The notes below the pieces were generated by a model, which saw only the letters and a list, made by a program, of their open reading frames with translations, was not told the DNA's origin and ran no database searches. A stretch of DNA of 64,000 nt from Dioscorea cayenensis subsp. rotundata (lineage: Eukaryota; Streptophyta; Magnoliopsida; Dioscoreales; Dioscoreaceae), in the NCBI RefSeq assembly GCF_009730915.1, contig NC_052474.1, positions 2,701,501 to 2,765,500 on the forward strand, in the 5' to 3' direction. The position numbers were made by a program, and so were the translations under genes. Below are positions 51,201 to 61,917 of the stretch, piece by piece; position 1 is the first letter of the stretch; every line of letters begins with the position of its first letter.

Positions 51201-51943
51201 ATCCAACAAATAGAGAAACAAGGAAACAGGGTTTGCTTTCAAAATTCAAACCAAACAGACACACTCTAAATCAGACTTGGTTCCATCCAGTGGAAAGTAG
51301 TCCATGCATATTGGCTTTTTCTTGGATCATACCAACCTCCAAGTTATGAATGGGGTCCTCCTTTACAAACACATGCAATAAAATGCCATGCTTTCAGTGG
51401 CATACCACACCAACAACTAAGATGCCACCCATGGATCTCTCCACCAACACTCTGCGCTAACATTTAAAATCAGAGCAGAAATATAGCTTAAAGGACTCCA
51501 GTCCACCTACTCACTGATACTAGTGGGTCCTAATACATCATACCAGTCACAAAGTTTCAGTTGAGACATTTACAGCTTGTCTTCCTTGATGAAAGGATAG
51601 CATTCACTCAAAGCATTGATCCTCTCGTTTCCAAATGTATTGCCTGAAGCAAGCTACCACATTCTGGCCATCAAAAGTGAGAAGTAACGAAGAACAAAAA
51701 AACCAGAATCTTATCACAAAAAGTGATCATGATTCATATGTATAGGAAAAAGGCCACGTATAAACATGAATCAGCATATGACTCATGCCCTTCTTTAACT
51801 AATTACTCAGCATTAAATTAGAGCATTAATTGGAATGACTTGGTAGCCAATGAATCAAGAGTGGAGATTAACGTACTGTCATGCTCCTCAAAGTCTATGC
51901 TGAAGTCCTGTGGTCTGCGGCGGCAGCATGCAAACCTCTTCAT
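48260..51943 (-). CDS. Rop guanine nucleotide exchange factor (RopGEF, PRONE domain)
   Basis: Activates plant ROP/RAC small GTPases at the plasma membrane, controlling polar growth and receptor-kinase signalling. Seven coding exons in transcript order: 51943-51877, 50694-50275, 49890-49736, 49658-49584, 49443-49168, 49070-48723, 48589-48260, giving 556 residues. The N-terminus [20 protein letters not shown] followed by [13 protein letters not shown] is typical of one RopGEF subgroup. A Ser/Asp-rich linker leads into the PRONE domain: [29 protein letters not shown], then [20 protein letters not shown], the WWLPSPRVP block, [10 protein letters not shown] and the WYFKKGLG segment. The short C-terminal tail after PRONE is where receptor kinases usually regulate the family. 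A stop codon lies in frame just before the start. Exact paralog not assigned. Confidence 0.93.
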
Positions 51944-52640
51944 CCTCTATTGATTGATCAAAGCCCCAAATGACAGTTGCTATATTCTTGCCTGCAGATT
52001 GGAAATGAAAAAAAATAATGTCATTAGAAATCTAAAGAACGAGAAAAGAGTGGCATAAAAGAAGTTTTTTCCCTAAAAGGTAGTGTTTTTTCAGTGGATT
52101 TATACATACTTTGAGGGGAAATGAGATCTTCATTGAAAAGGCATACTTGAAAAAGTATTTGGAATGAGAATGCATAAGCATAAAAGCCTCGTTTTTCAAG
52201 ATCTTCAGATTTTTTCCCAGTCAAAACACAAAAAAAAAAGAAATTGGAGAAACAGATGATCCTGGTTCCAGCTGAAAGATTAAAGCTTTCAAATCCAAAA
52301 ACAAAACTCATCACTTATTTCACAGAAAAAGAAGAAAGATAAGTGATTGGGGGAATGCAAAGGACACTGAAATTTCTCATTTCTCTCATCTCAAGTCCTG
52401 AAACATAAATAAATAAATAAATAAATAATGCATTTTTAATGGAGCAAAATCAGAGAAAAACATACCACAAGTTGATTCATTCTATGAGATGATCTTCAAA
52501 ACTTCAATGCCCTCCAAAAACTCCCATCCAAAAAAGATGAAGAAAGTGAACCAGAAAGAGCGAGAGGTGAAGAGTCCACAAGCGAGCATTCCTCTGCTAA
52601 AACCCCATTAGAGAGAGGGAGAAGGAGAGTGTGAGTGTGT
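51944..52640 (-). promoter_or_regulatory. 5' leader exons and promoter of the RopGEF gene
   Basis: A good acceptor at about 51992 (CTGCAG|GCAAG) and a donor at 52466/52465 (TTGTG|GTATG) suggest a non-coding first exon from roughly 52466 to 52620, followed by an intron and a leader piece joined to the ATG exon. Upstream of this there is no obvious TATA box. Confidence 0.45.
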
Positions 52641-55569
52641 TTGGGGTGAGGGAGGGACTAAATGAAAATAAAATAATGGGAGGGACTTTATGCAAATAAA
52701 AAGGAGAATAGATTAGAGAGGGAAAGTGGAGCACAACGAATACCGATAGATTACGGGGTGGATCCGAGAGAATCCCATGCATTTATTATTATTTTTATAT
52801 TTATTTCTTTTAATTAATTTTTGAATCCAAAGTTTTAAAATTTGAATCCTCGTGATTTGAGATCTACTGTTGGAATTTGTTTTTTTTTAACCATTATTGA
52901 GTGGCTCAGGATATTAGGAATTTCGTAATAAAACAGACTTGTGTTGTTTAAAAGCGCTTAAATTGAATAACGCGTCTCTCCGATTATTATTATTTGTCAT
53001 ATTTATTTTAAAAAATTAATTAATTTTAATTATATATAATTAATTTTTAAAATAAAAATAAAAATATGCTTATGTGTCTTTTTTTTATAAATATAGACAA
53101 ATTAGGCATGTGACAATCTTTGCTTTATCTCATAAATATAATAAATAGAGTTCAACTGCTACAGAGTTTAAAGGTTAAAGAAAAAAAAAATAGACCATCA
53201 AGGCAGGAGATTTCTTTTTGTTGGAGAGCTCAATAAAACATTTGAAACTAAATAAAAAGACAAACTTACAAATGATGCATAAATCACATCATCCATAAAG
53301 ATAGAAACACAAAGGAATAAAACATACTTCCAACCATGAGAACTAACAATGGACCACCACTAAAATTAAAAGTTGGTGTTTGTTTATGGTTGGAATGCAT
53401 TTTAGTAATCTCAAAATATATTAATTTAGACAAAGAATATACATTTAAAGAAAATCCATAACTATCCTGATTAAACTAGTATTATTATAAGAAAACCAAT
53501 TAATTCTAGACGATGGGAAAAGTTGAAATAATCTAATTTCTAAGTATAGATTCTCAATTGACAAGATGTTATACCCAAAATGTTTATTTTAATCTTTCAA
53601 AAAAAAAATCATATTAAGTGGAATTGTTTTCGTTTTTATTTATGTTTGGGATTTTTTTTTTAAATAAAAATAGACAATGTACATTAATTTTTTAACATAA
53701 AAATCAAACATAAAGGAGAAAAAATAGCATAAAGGGTGTGCAACTATAAACAGTAAAAATTAAAAAAAAAAAAACTAAAATAGAGATGCTAATAAATAAA
53801 TAAATCACCCTGAGTGAAAAGTATTCCAACCAAGTATTAGAAGAGAAGTTAAGAAATAAATAAATAAATAAAATGACATCCATGCATTGTCAAAGTCCAC
53901 GTCCTTCCATCATATTACTAAATAATTAAAATAAATATATCTATATAATTTATTAATTAAAGTAATTACACATATGTTATACATGAAGTAACATATTTAT
54001 TATTTATATTCATTATAAAATAGAAAAAGTTGATATTTCTTTCAATTCAAAATTAAACGTCTCATCTCATGACTTATCTTTAATAATAAAACATATTTAT
54101 TTATTTTTATATAAAAACCTGTACATCAAAATAAAAAAACACTGCAATTTTCTTTCTTTTTGTGTTTCGAAGATTAAAGATTTTTATTTTATATAAATTT
54201 TATTTTGTACTCCTACATCTCTACTCTATGTTATTTCATGTGATTTATCTAACTTAAAAATTAAAAAAAAAAAGACTATTGCTGATTTAGGTTACAACTT
54301 ACAACACCTAAATATGCATACATATATATATATTTTATATATAGAATTTGAATGTGGAAAATACAAGATGAGATATGATAATGTCAAATGTCATTGATAA
54401 TCAAATAAAATAAAATGAAAAAAAAAAAATAGGCTTTTAATCAATAGGGTATAGGAGTAGAAATTAGCAGAGGACATGATTGATTGCCTCCTACTCAACA
54501 TCCCATATATGCACTGTCCGCACTCAAATCACACTTGTTTGCTTCTTTTGTTTTTCTTTCACCTCACTCCTTCATTTATTTATTTATTTATTTGTTTCTT
54601 ATGGGAATTTTATTTAATAAGTGAGACCTGGCGACGTTCACAAGAAATTTGAATTTGAAGTTTGAAGTTTGAAGTTTGAACTTGAACATGTATCTGTTTC
54701 TGTATTTGAAAGAGTGAGACTTTAAAAAGAGAATAAAAAGTAGGTGTAAACAAGATCTATAATTGTGTGGGACTCGAGGAGGAATAAATTGGATCTTGGG
54801 CTTTGATGGCATTGGTATGCTTGTGTTATGTTTAAAAAAAAAATTTAATAAAATAAGTGGTTTATTTTAAAAAAATTCTCTATCTAAGATAGAAAAATAG
54901 TTTAAATATTATAAACACTAGGGTAGATCAGATAACAAACAGTGGATGGAAATCAGATAATAAAATCATCTGTGTATATATATCACAAAGTATAGTACTA
55001 ATTCATGTCTTAGTGTTTAAGAATGCATATAATTTAGCCATGTTAGTGTCTGGATAAAGTTGAATTATTTTCGTTTGGAAAGGATTTGATATTTTATTTT
55101 ATTTTATTTGTTTATTTATTTTGTTGACAATCAGTCACGTCATGCCTAAAGACTGTCTGACAATAAACATGTTAGGCCAGAGAAGTTTAAAGAAGGTATG
55201 ATTCCCTTGGGAAGTTCAAAATAATAAATAAATAAATAAGCCCCCTTTTTTTTTTTAACCATAATCCGGTTTTTTTTTTTGAAAATTTACCAGGCATTGT
55301 CGGCCCACCAACAATGGCAGTACATGATAGTTAAGAAAAAAAAAATCTGTTTAAAAATCACTTATTTTATTTTATTTTGAGGAGAGAGTATGAAGAAGAT
55401 AATGACCAAAGCGTCTTCTCTCCATTGTAACTTTTCATTTGATGATTTTTTTTTTTGTTCATGGGTTATTGTGTATAGTTTTTTTTCATTCTTGAAAATT
55501 TTTTATCTTGTTCTGGTAAGACCAGTCTCAACTCCAAACTCTGCCTACATTTGTTTATAATAATTATTG
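52641..55569. other. AT-rich intergenic sequence
   Basis: About 2.9 kb of A- and T-runs and simple AAAT/TTTA repeats. A short direct triplication of GTTTGAA-type words lies at about 54655-54680. No coding exon or mobile element ends supported. Confidence 0.5.
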
Positions 55570-56156
55570 TACTCTAGATTTTTTTTTTTTGGACAAAGAA
55601 AGCTCAACAAAAACGAAAATAAACTAGAATAAGAAATGAAAACTCCGGCAGAGGTCTTGAGCCATAGGGACGATCCAAGCCACTCGATCGAAGAGAGAGT
55701 AAGTGTGGATTTAAGCGACCAAAAGTTTGCAAGAGCGTCGGCCAATCCGGTTGTCGAGCAGGGGAATAGACTTGATATCCGAACAAGGGAAGTTGAGAAG
55801 CTTGATCTTGAGACTATCAATAGCAGGTTTGAAGCGTCACGCCACACAGCTGTCAAAGTGTTTTAATAAGCCAGAAATACCTGGGCAATCACAAAAAATT
55901 CGATTAGGGAACTAGTTTTTAGAGATGCATTGGTCAAGCGCAAAATGAATAGCCGTAATCTCGGCAGAAAATAGAGAATCCAAGCAGCAGCCCATAGAAC
56001 CTGCAAGTAAGACTTGGCCATAACTGGTTATGGCAATAAAGCCAAAGCCACAACTCACAGAAGAACTTGACCAAGATGCATCAGTGAAAAGATTAATAGA
56101 GCTCCAAGGGCTAAAAATGAGAGAAAGGTGAGAAAACTCCCTGATACTCTAGATTT
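55570..56156 (-). mobile_element. 5'-truncated LINE with RNase H remnant and 12-bp target-site duplication
   Basis: On the minus strand, from about 56090, the sequence reads LFTDASW and GFGFIA, then LLAGSMG, SAEITAIHFALDQC, with stops and frameshifts further on. This is the RNase H domain found at the 3' end of plant LINE ORF2. The 3' end is a poly(A) tract (T-run at 55582-55590 on the plus strand). The word TACTCTAGATTT flanks the insertion at 55570-55581 and 56145-56156. The copy is dead: in-frame stops, and the reverse transcriptase part is missing. Confidence 0.85.
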
Positions 56157-57654
56157 ACTTATTATGCCAGATACATGTTCCATCTAATTCACATCAAAAG
56201 CAAAGAAAGAGAATTTTTAATTTTTTTTTTTTTTATAAACAGAAAATAGAGAAAAAGAAGATGTACAGAAGAGCGGAAAAAAGTAGTGATTTTAAAAAAA
56301 AGAAGATAAATCACAAATGTATTAAAAAGGAACAAGCGAGACATGGAAAAAATAGTGAGTTGATGGCTTATTTGTGAGAGAAGATAACACCGCTGCTGAT
56401 TTTTTTTTATTTAAACATAATTAAATTAAAGATAAAATACTTAAAAAAATAAAGAAAAAACAAATGTTTCCGAAAATACTTTTGGGTCACAGGTCAATAG
56501 TGTAATCGGGGATTGACAATATAATATGTCTTTATAATTTTAATTATATAAGTATATAAGATGTATTAAAATTTATTAAAATATTAAAAATAAATTAAAG
56601 TAAAAAAAAATAAAATTATTTTTTATAATTTAAAAATATTAATTTAATATCATAAATAAAATGCAAGTATCATAATGGTCTAATATAATTTAAAATATAA
56701 ACTCAAGTAAATGTAAAAAATCAAAAAATAAAAAATATATATAAATCCTAACTTAACCCAAATTGATCGAACTGGATCAACCGGCTGCCCTGCAGAGTAA
56801 TTTGGATCAATTTTTTTTGTGTGACGTGACAGTGACTAGCACGGCTAAACTAACAACCCACTGCTTGAATCCATAATAGTAAATTTCTATTAAACTATTT
56901 TACCCACTTAAGTATTTAAAATAAATTTAAGTTAATTACAATCAAATATATTTAAATATAAAAACAGATACTAAAAACATATAAATCTAAAAGTAATACT
57001 CAAACTAACAAATGAATATGACATCCAACCAATTAAATATAATGAGTATTATAATCGCAACAGAAAAAAAAAAATGTTGTGACTGAATTCCTAGCAATCT
57101 TAACTAAAAATAGCCATAAAAGTGCCTTATCTGATTTAACCAAGTTTGAAATTTTTTGTTTATTTGGACTTTATCTTGGCCCATGGGCTGACCTATTGGG
57201 TCATCATAGGCCTTGTAACATAACTCAAGGGAATTTTGAGGGGAGAAAAATGGACATATATATATATATATGGGGAAAATAAATAATTTTTGGAGCTTCT
57301 TATTTATTTATTTATCATCATGAATATGGAGTAAGTTAATTGGATTGAAATGTTAAATATATCTCTTCAGGATAATTGTTAATTTAAATATGTTTTGTAA
57401 TAGATATATGTATATATTAGCAAAATCTATGTTTGATGTTTTTTTTCCTTAAGGGGAAATTATTAACTAATAAATTATTAAATAAATATGTAAATAATTA
57501 TCCGTATAATCTTGTTTAGAGTGTGAAGTATTGTTGTAACTTTTTAATCTCACCTTAATAAACCATTTCTTCCTATTTTCTCTTTCATAACAATGAAACT
57601 AGATTTTAATATAGTTTAGTAGTTCATATACTATCATTGTCCTTATTCCATTCA

Positions 57655-57692
<38 letters not shown>

Positions 57693-58540
57693 GCATATTA
57701 GTTGCTATATAATTATATAGATAGATAGATATATTAAAAAAATGTAGACAAGCCAAAGATTCAAATCCTCAATGGGCAAATTCAAATTAATACTTTGATA
57801 TCATGAAATATAAATTTATTTAGTATCAGTTGACTCGTTATAGGTATGAAATCATTGTATTTATTATTCAACCATCACTTGCTACACATTGGTCATCACC
57901 TATTTGATTTGATTTTAATTCAGTCCCTTCCAAGGTCTTAATTAGTATTTTGCTGTGAATGATAAATCACCCTAATTAACTTCTTTGAAGTGCAATAAAG
58001 TACACCACTAATTAAGAAAGTTCTCATTCATTTCATTTGAATAATAAAACCGGTCCTAAAGTGAACGTAAAAGCCTTCATTCAAACCATTCCCACGAGAA
58101 ATTAGAATGCAGTGGGAGAGAGGACCACCTCACCAAACCTTCAAGACCATGAAAAACACCAACAATTTCAATTTATTAACTACTAAATAAATAAAAAAAG
58201 TAGAACAATATTTATAGACCATACAAGACCTCATCAAATGTGATTCAATGGGGAAGTTTCACATGCTTTCATCTTTTCATGGCTTTAAGAAGACCACGAC
58301 CATGACTTGCCAAATTAATGCGTTTCCATTGATTCTTTCATTGACAATGAGATGACTTTGAACAGTCAATATTAATTAATACCATTCATACTTAGTTCTC
58401 AGTAAACCTTAAAAAAAAACATTTTAATTTTCTCATTCCTCTTTGTTGACCATCACCTTCTGAATGTTAATCGTGTTTACACAGTGGATCAAGGAGTAGT
58501 TGTTGGTATAGAGAATTTGCCAAGAGTTTGCATGAATGGT
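56157..58540. other. AT-rich intergenic sequence
   Basis: No gene recognised. Includes a TA microsatellite at about 57662-57690. Confidence 0.5.
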
Positions 58541-58548
58541 CTGCGTGT

Positions 58549-58790
58549 TTTATGGTTTAAAAAATGAATAACAATAAAATCAGGTAAATTGTGGCTTTAA
58601 TTGACTTATAGTTCATGTGTGTTTTCTTGTTGAAACTTATGGTAGCCAAGATCAGTTTGCATGCATGCATTGTTTTATGGTTTAAAAAATGAATACCAAT
58701 AAAATCAGGTAAAGTATGATATTGAATAATTGGTTCTTGCGTGTGCATGTTCTTATTGAAATTTATGATGAAATTTCACCCGGGTTGTTC
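58549..58790 (+). repeat. 124-bp imperfect tandem duplication
   Basis: TTTTATGGTTTA followed by AAAAAATGAATA and AAAATCAGGTAAA occurs at 58549 and again 124 bases later at 58673, with further similarity downstream (TTCTTGTTGAAACTTATG versus TTCTTATTGAAATTTATG). Confidence 0.88.
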
Positions 58791-59088
58791 ATTGGACAAT
58801 TAGGATCATTACTTTTGACTGAGTTTAGAACAAGTAATTAAAAGAAGGCATATTAATCTTTGTGTATGTCCGTGGGTTTTACAGTGTATTATTGATCAAT
58901 TAATTGTTTTCAGTTGTCCTTAATCAAGAATGATGTGGTCTTAACATTTCCTTGATTTTTTTTTTATTGGTTAACAACTTAATATAGACCATGATTTCTT
59001 GTTGAGCAGTTCACACATGGGACACACTCATCCCAAACGAGTGGACCAGATTATCACTTGTCATGCACATCGGACAACATTAGAATGC

Positions 59089-59113
59089 TGACGTCATTAG
59101 GACCCCACACGTG
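59089..59113. promoter_or_regulatory. Closely spaced TGACGTCA and CACGTG palindromes
   Basis: TGACGTCA at 59089-59096 and a G-box CACGTG at 59108-59113, both bZIP-type cores, within 25 bases in a locally GC-richer island. The nearest downstream gene is the BAHD acyltransferase 2.8 kb away, so a regulatory role is uncertain. Confidence 0.35.
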
Positions 59114-59181
59114 TGCAAAGGTCTCTTGACACGAGAGGCACGCACCTACCAAACATAAGCGCTATAGGCAAGACACAGGAC

Positions 59182-59391
59182 ATCAGCTACTGTTGGTCTC
59201 ATGCACTGGCAAAAATGAAAATTGAGATGATGGAACATGGAACATGAGTTAGTTGATCTTTCTATATGTTGGAAATCTAGGTAGATAAATATCAGTTAGT
59301 GTTGGCCACTCGCACCGCCAAAAACAGAATATTGAAATAATGGAACATAAGTTAGTTGATCTCTCCATATGTTGAAAATCTATGTAAATAA
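59182..59391 (+). repeat. 109-bp imperfect tandem duplication
   Basis: ATCAGCTACTGTTGG at 59182 and ATCAGTTAGTGTTGG at 59291 begin two copies that stay alignable for about 100 bases, including GTTAGTTGATCT and CATATGTTG or TATATGTTG. Copies differ by scattered substitutions and a short indel. Confidence 0.85.
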
Positions 59392-60371
59392 TGGATAGGT
59401 TTGAAATATGTTGATGAACACTTTCCTAAAAACATTATTTTCCCCTTTTTCTCTCTGAGATTGCTGTAAGATTTGAATATAAATAATTTTAGTGGATAAG
59501 ACAAGTCTTTGTTTTTATGCACCCAACACTAGTGAAGAAAAACTGTGATTGGAAAAAAGAAAAGTATTGATCTTCTCGTTGATTTTAAAAACTTAAAAAT
59601 ATTTGTTGTGCTAAGGAAACTCATTTCAGTTCATATTAATAGCTTGTGAACGGACGTGTTTTTAAAATATACTACCGTTGTATATAAACGAGTATTTTTT
59701 TTTTTAAATGACAACTATATGATAAAATGCACATTTCTATAAAAAAAAATATATATTTAAATTATTTTTTAATTGGATAAGATATTCAAATTTGAATATG
59801 ATAATAATAATTTTATTAATAATTCAGTTATTATAAAATTTTCTAACACTATATGTTCAAAACAAGTCAAAGAAAAAAATTATAAACATGTTTAGTACGA
59901 GAAGAATAAGATTAATCTCATTTATATGGTTGGATTGTACTATATAATGCAACTCATATATATTATTATTATTGCCTGTGTTTGAATTTTCATTTCGTAA
60001 GAATACAAAACATGATGTTTGTTCACCTGTGTTTGGTTGTACTATGGAAATTTTAAACTATTAAATAGTATTTGAAATTTATTTAAAATTTTAATCACAA
60101 TTTTCCGTACAATTTCACTTAATTGTGTTTAATACTCCAAATCTAATTTCTTTTAACCCTTCTTGTCAAAATGTAGTTAAATTTATATTTATGATAGATA
60201 ATATAATCTTATATCAATATTGCCCAATTGCGTACTAGTCTACCGTACCTAGATATTGATTTCACCATATGTTTATCAGTCTCAATTTTAACAACCAAAT
60301 TCTTCAAGGCTTAAGTATGATAGATTTCTTCCCGTAGTCGATTGACTCAAAAGTTCCATTAGCACAAAACC

Positions 60372-61095
60372 TCATCATAGATATGAGATTGGATAATTAA
60401 TTTGTTTGTAATGATAAATGCACCACATCTAGGCGATTTTGATTCCCCCCACTAACCTTTAAAAAAATCAATAAAGTTTCTCAATAGAACTAAAGAACTT
60501 TTTCAAAGTAGATGATTAGAGCTATCACGGATGGATGATCATTTTCGACAATTATTTCTTAAGAGTCTCATCTAATTTCTCAATCATTGGATCATCTAAT
60601 CACCTTTGATGATTTTGAGTTACTTCTTAAATTTTGTAATTCTCATCATTAATCCATGTTCAATATATCCAATTTTACTTGCACTTATTAATTTTTTAAA
60701 AAAATATATATTTTGTGATTTTTTAATTATCCAATCTCATATCTCATCTTAGATATGAAATTGGATAATTAATTTATTTGTAATAATAAATGCATCACAT
60801 CCAGGCGATTTTGGTTCCTCCCACTAGCCTTTAAAAAACAAAAAATTTCTCAATAGTACTAGAGTACTTTTCAAAGTAGATGATTAGAGCTATCACGGAT
60901 GAATAATCATTTTCGACAATTATTTCTTAAGAGTCTCATCTAATTTTTCAATCGTTGGATAAGCTAATCACCCTTGATAATTTTGAGTTATTTCTTAAAT
61001 TTTGTAATTCTCACCATTAATCCATGTTCAATATATCCTATTTTACTTGTATTTGTTAATTTTTTTAAAATATATTTTTTGTGATTTATTCACTT
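60372..61095. mobile_element. Inverted-repeat (MITE-like) element of 364 bp followed by a partial tandem copy
   Basis: A perfect 21-base inverted repeat frames 60380-60743: the left arm starts GATATGAGATTGG and the right arm ends CCAATCTCATATC. Eight bases outside the arms match at 7 of 8 (TCATCATA at 60372-60379, TCATCTTA at 60744-60751). A second copy of the interior begins at 60752, offset 372 bases, alignable to about 61095, with the left arm (one mismatch) but no right arm. No protein coding. Superfamily not assigned. Confidence 0.7.
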
Positions 61096-61619
61096 TAATT
61101 TTTTTTAAATATATATATTTACAAATCTCTCCCATTAAATTCAAAACTATCACAATATGAATTTCATGTAACTTAAATTTTGAAGATTCACAACATCACC
61201 AAACAAATAAGTTAACCTAAATCAGTGCTAATAAATAGAGCTTGAGCACAAGTTTTTATAAATATCATTTTTAATGGTGGAAATGATCATTATGCTATGC
61301 ATATTTATATCTGTGTGAATATATATATATATATTATATGTATTCATGTATGAAATTATGAGAAAAGAAATTATACTTGACCATGGGCTCCAAAAAGGAA
61401 AGGATATGTTTTTATCTTATTATTATATTTTTTGACTTTTCAATAACTATTTTTCTATGTTGAAGATACTATTGACATTGTAAACAAAACCTGTTTTTAG
61501 GTTGTGAAGTCAATGTACGTCAATATATATGGCAGTCTTTATTTATTTATGATAATTTTGTATGTTTATGTAATTTATAAGTATTCCTTATTTCAAAAAA
61601 AAAAAATTATAAGTATTCC
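61096..61619. other. AT-rich intergenic sequence
   Basis: No gene or element recognised. Contains a short TA-rich run near 61319. Confidence 0.45.
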
Positions 61620-61664
61620 AATGTGACCGGTTGACATGTAAGTATGTAACCAACCGGTCACATT
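61620..61664. repeat. Perfect 14-bp hairpin
   Basis: Arms AATGTGACCGGTTG (61620-61633) and CAACCGGTCACATT (61651-61664) are exact reverse complements around a 17-base loop. It lies about 200 bases upstream of the TATA box of the BAHD gene. Confidence 0.95.
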
Positions 61665-61824
61665 CGAAAAAAATAAAAATAAAAAACCAAAAACATATAA
61701 TAGTTAATAAAACTATGAAGAAACCAACCCCTTGACAACTGTTAATTACTTAGCACTTCTACTGCAATTACATGTCCACTGGTACTCATTTTCTACGTGG
61801 CTCACCATCTCTTCAATCCAGCTC

Positions 61825-61832
61825 TATAAATA
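61825..61832 (+). promoter_or_regulatory. TATA box of the BAHD acyltransferase gene
   Basis: TATAAATA 93 bases upstream of the start codon, implying transcription start near 61857 and a leader of about 60 bases. Confidence 0.75.
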
Positions 61833-61917
61833 ACAGTACTCCTTCCCAAAGTATCATACACCACCAATATTAGAATTCCAGAACTTCTTATCCAGGACTT
61901 TAATCAAGGACACTTGA

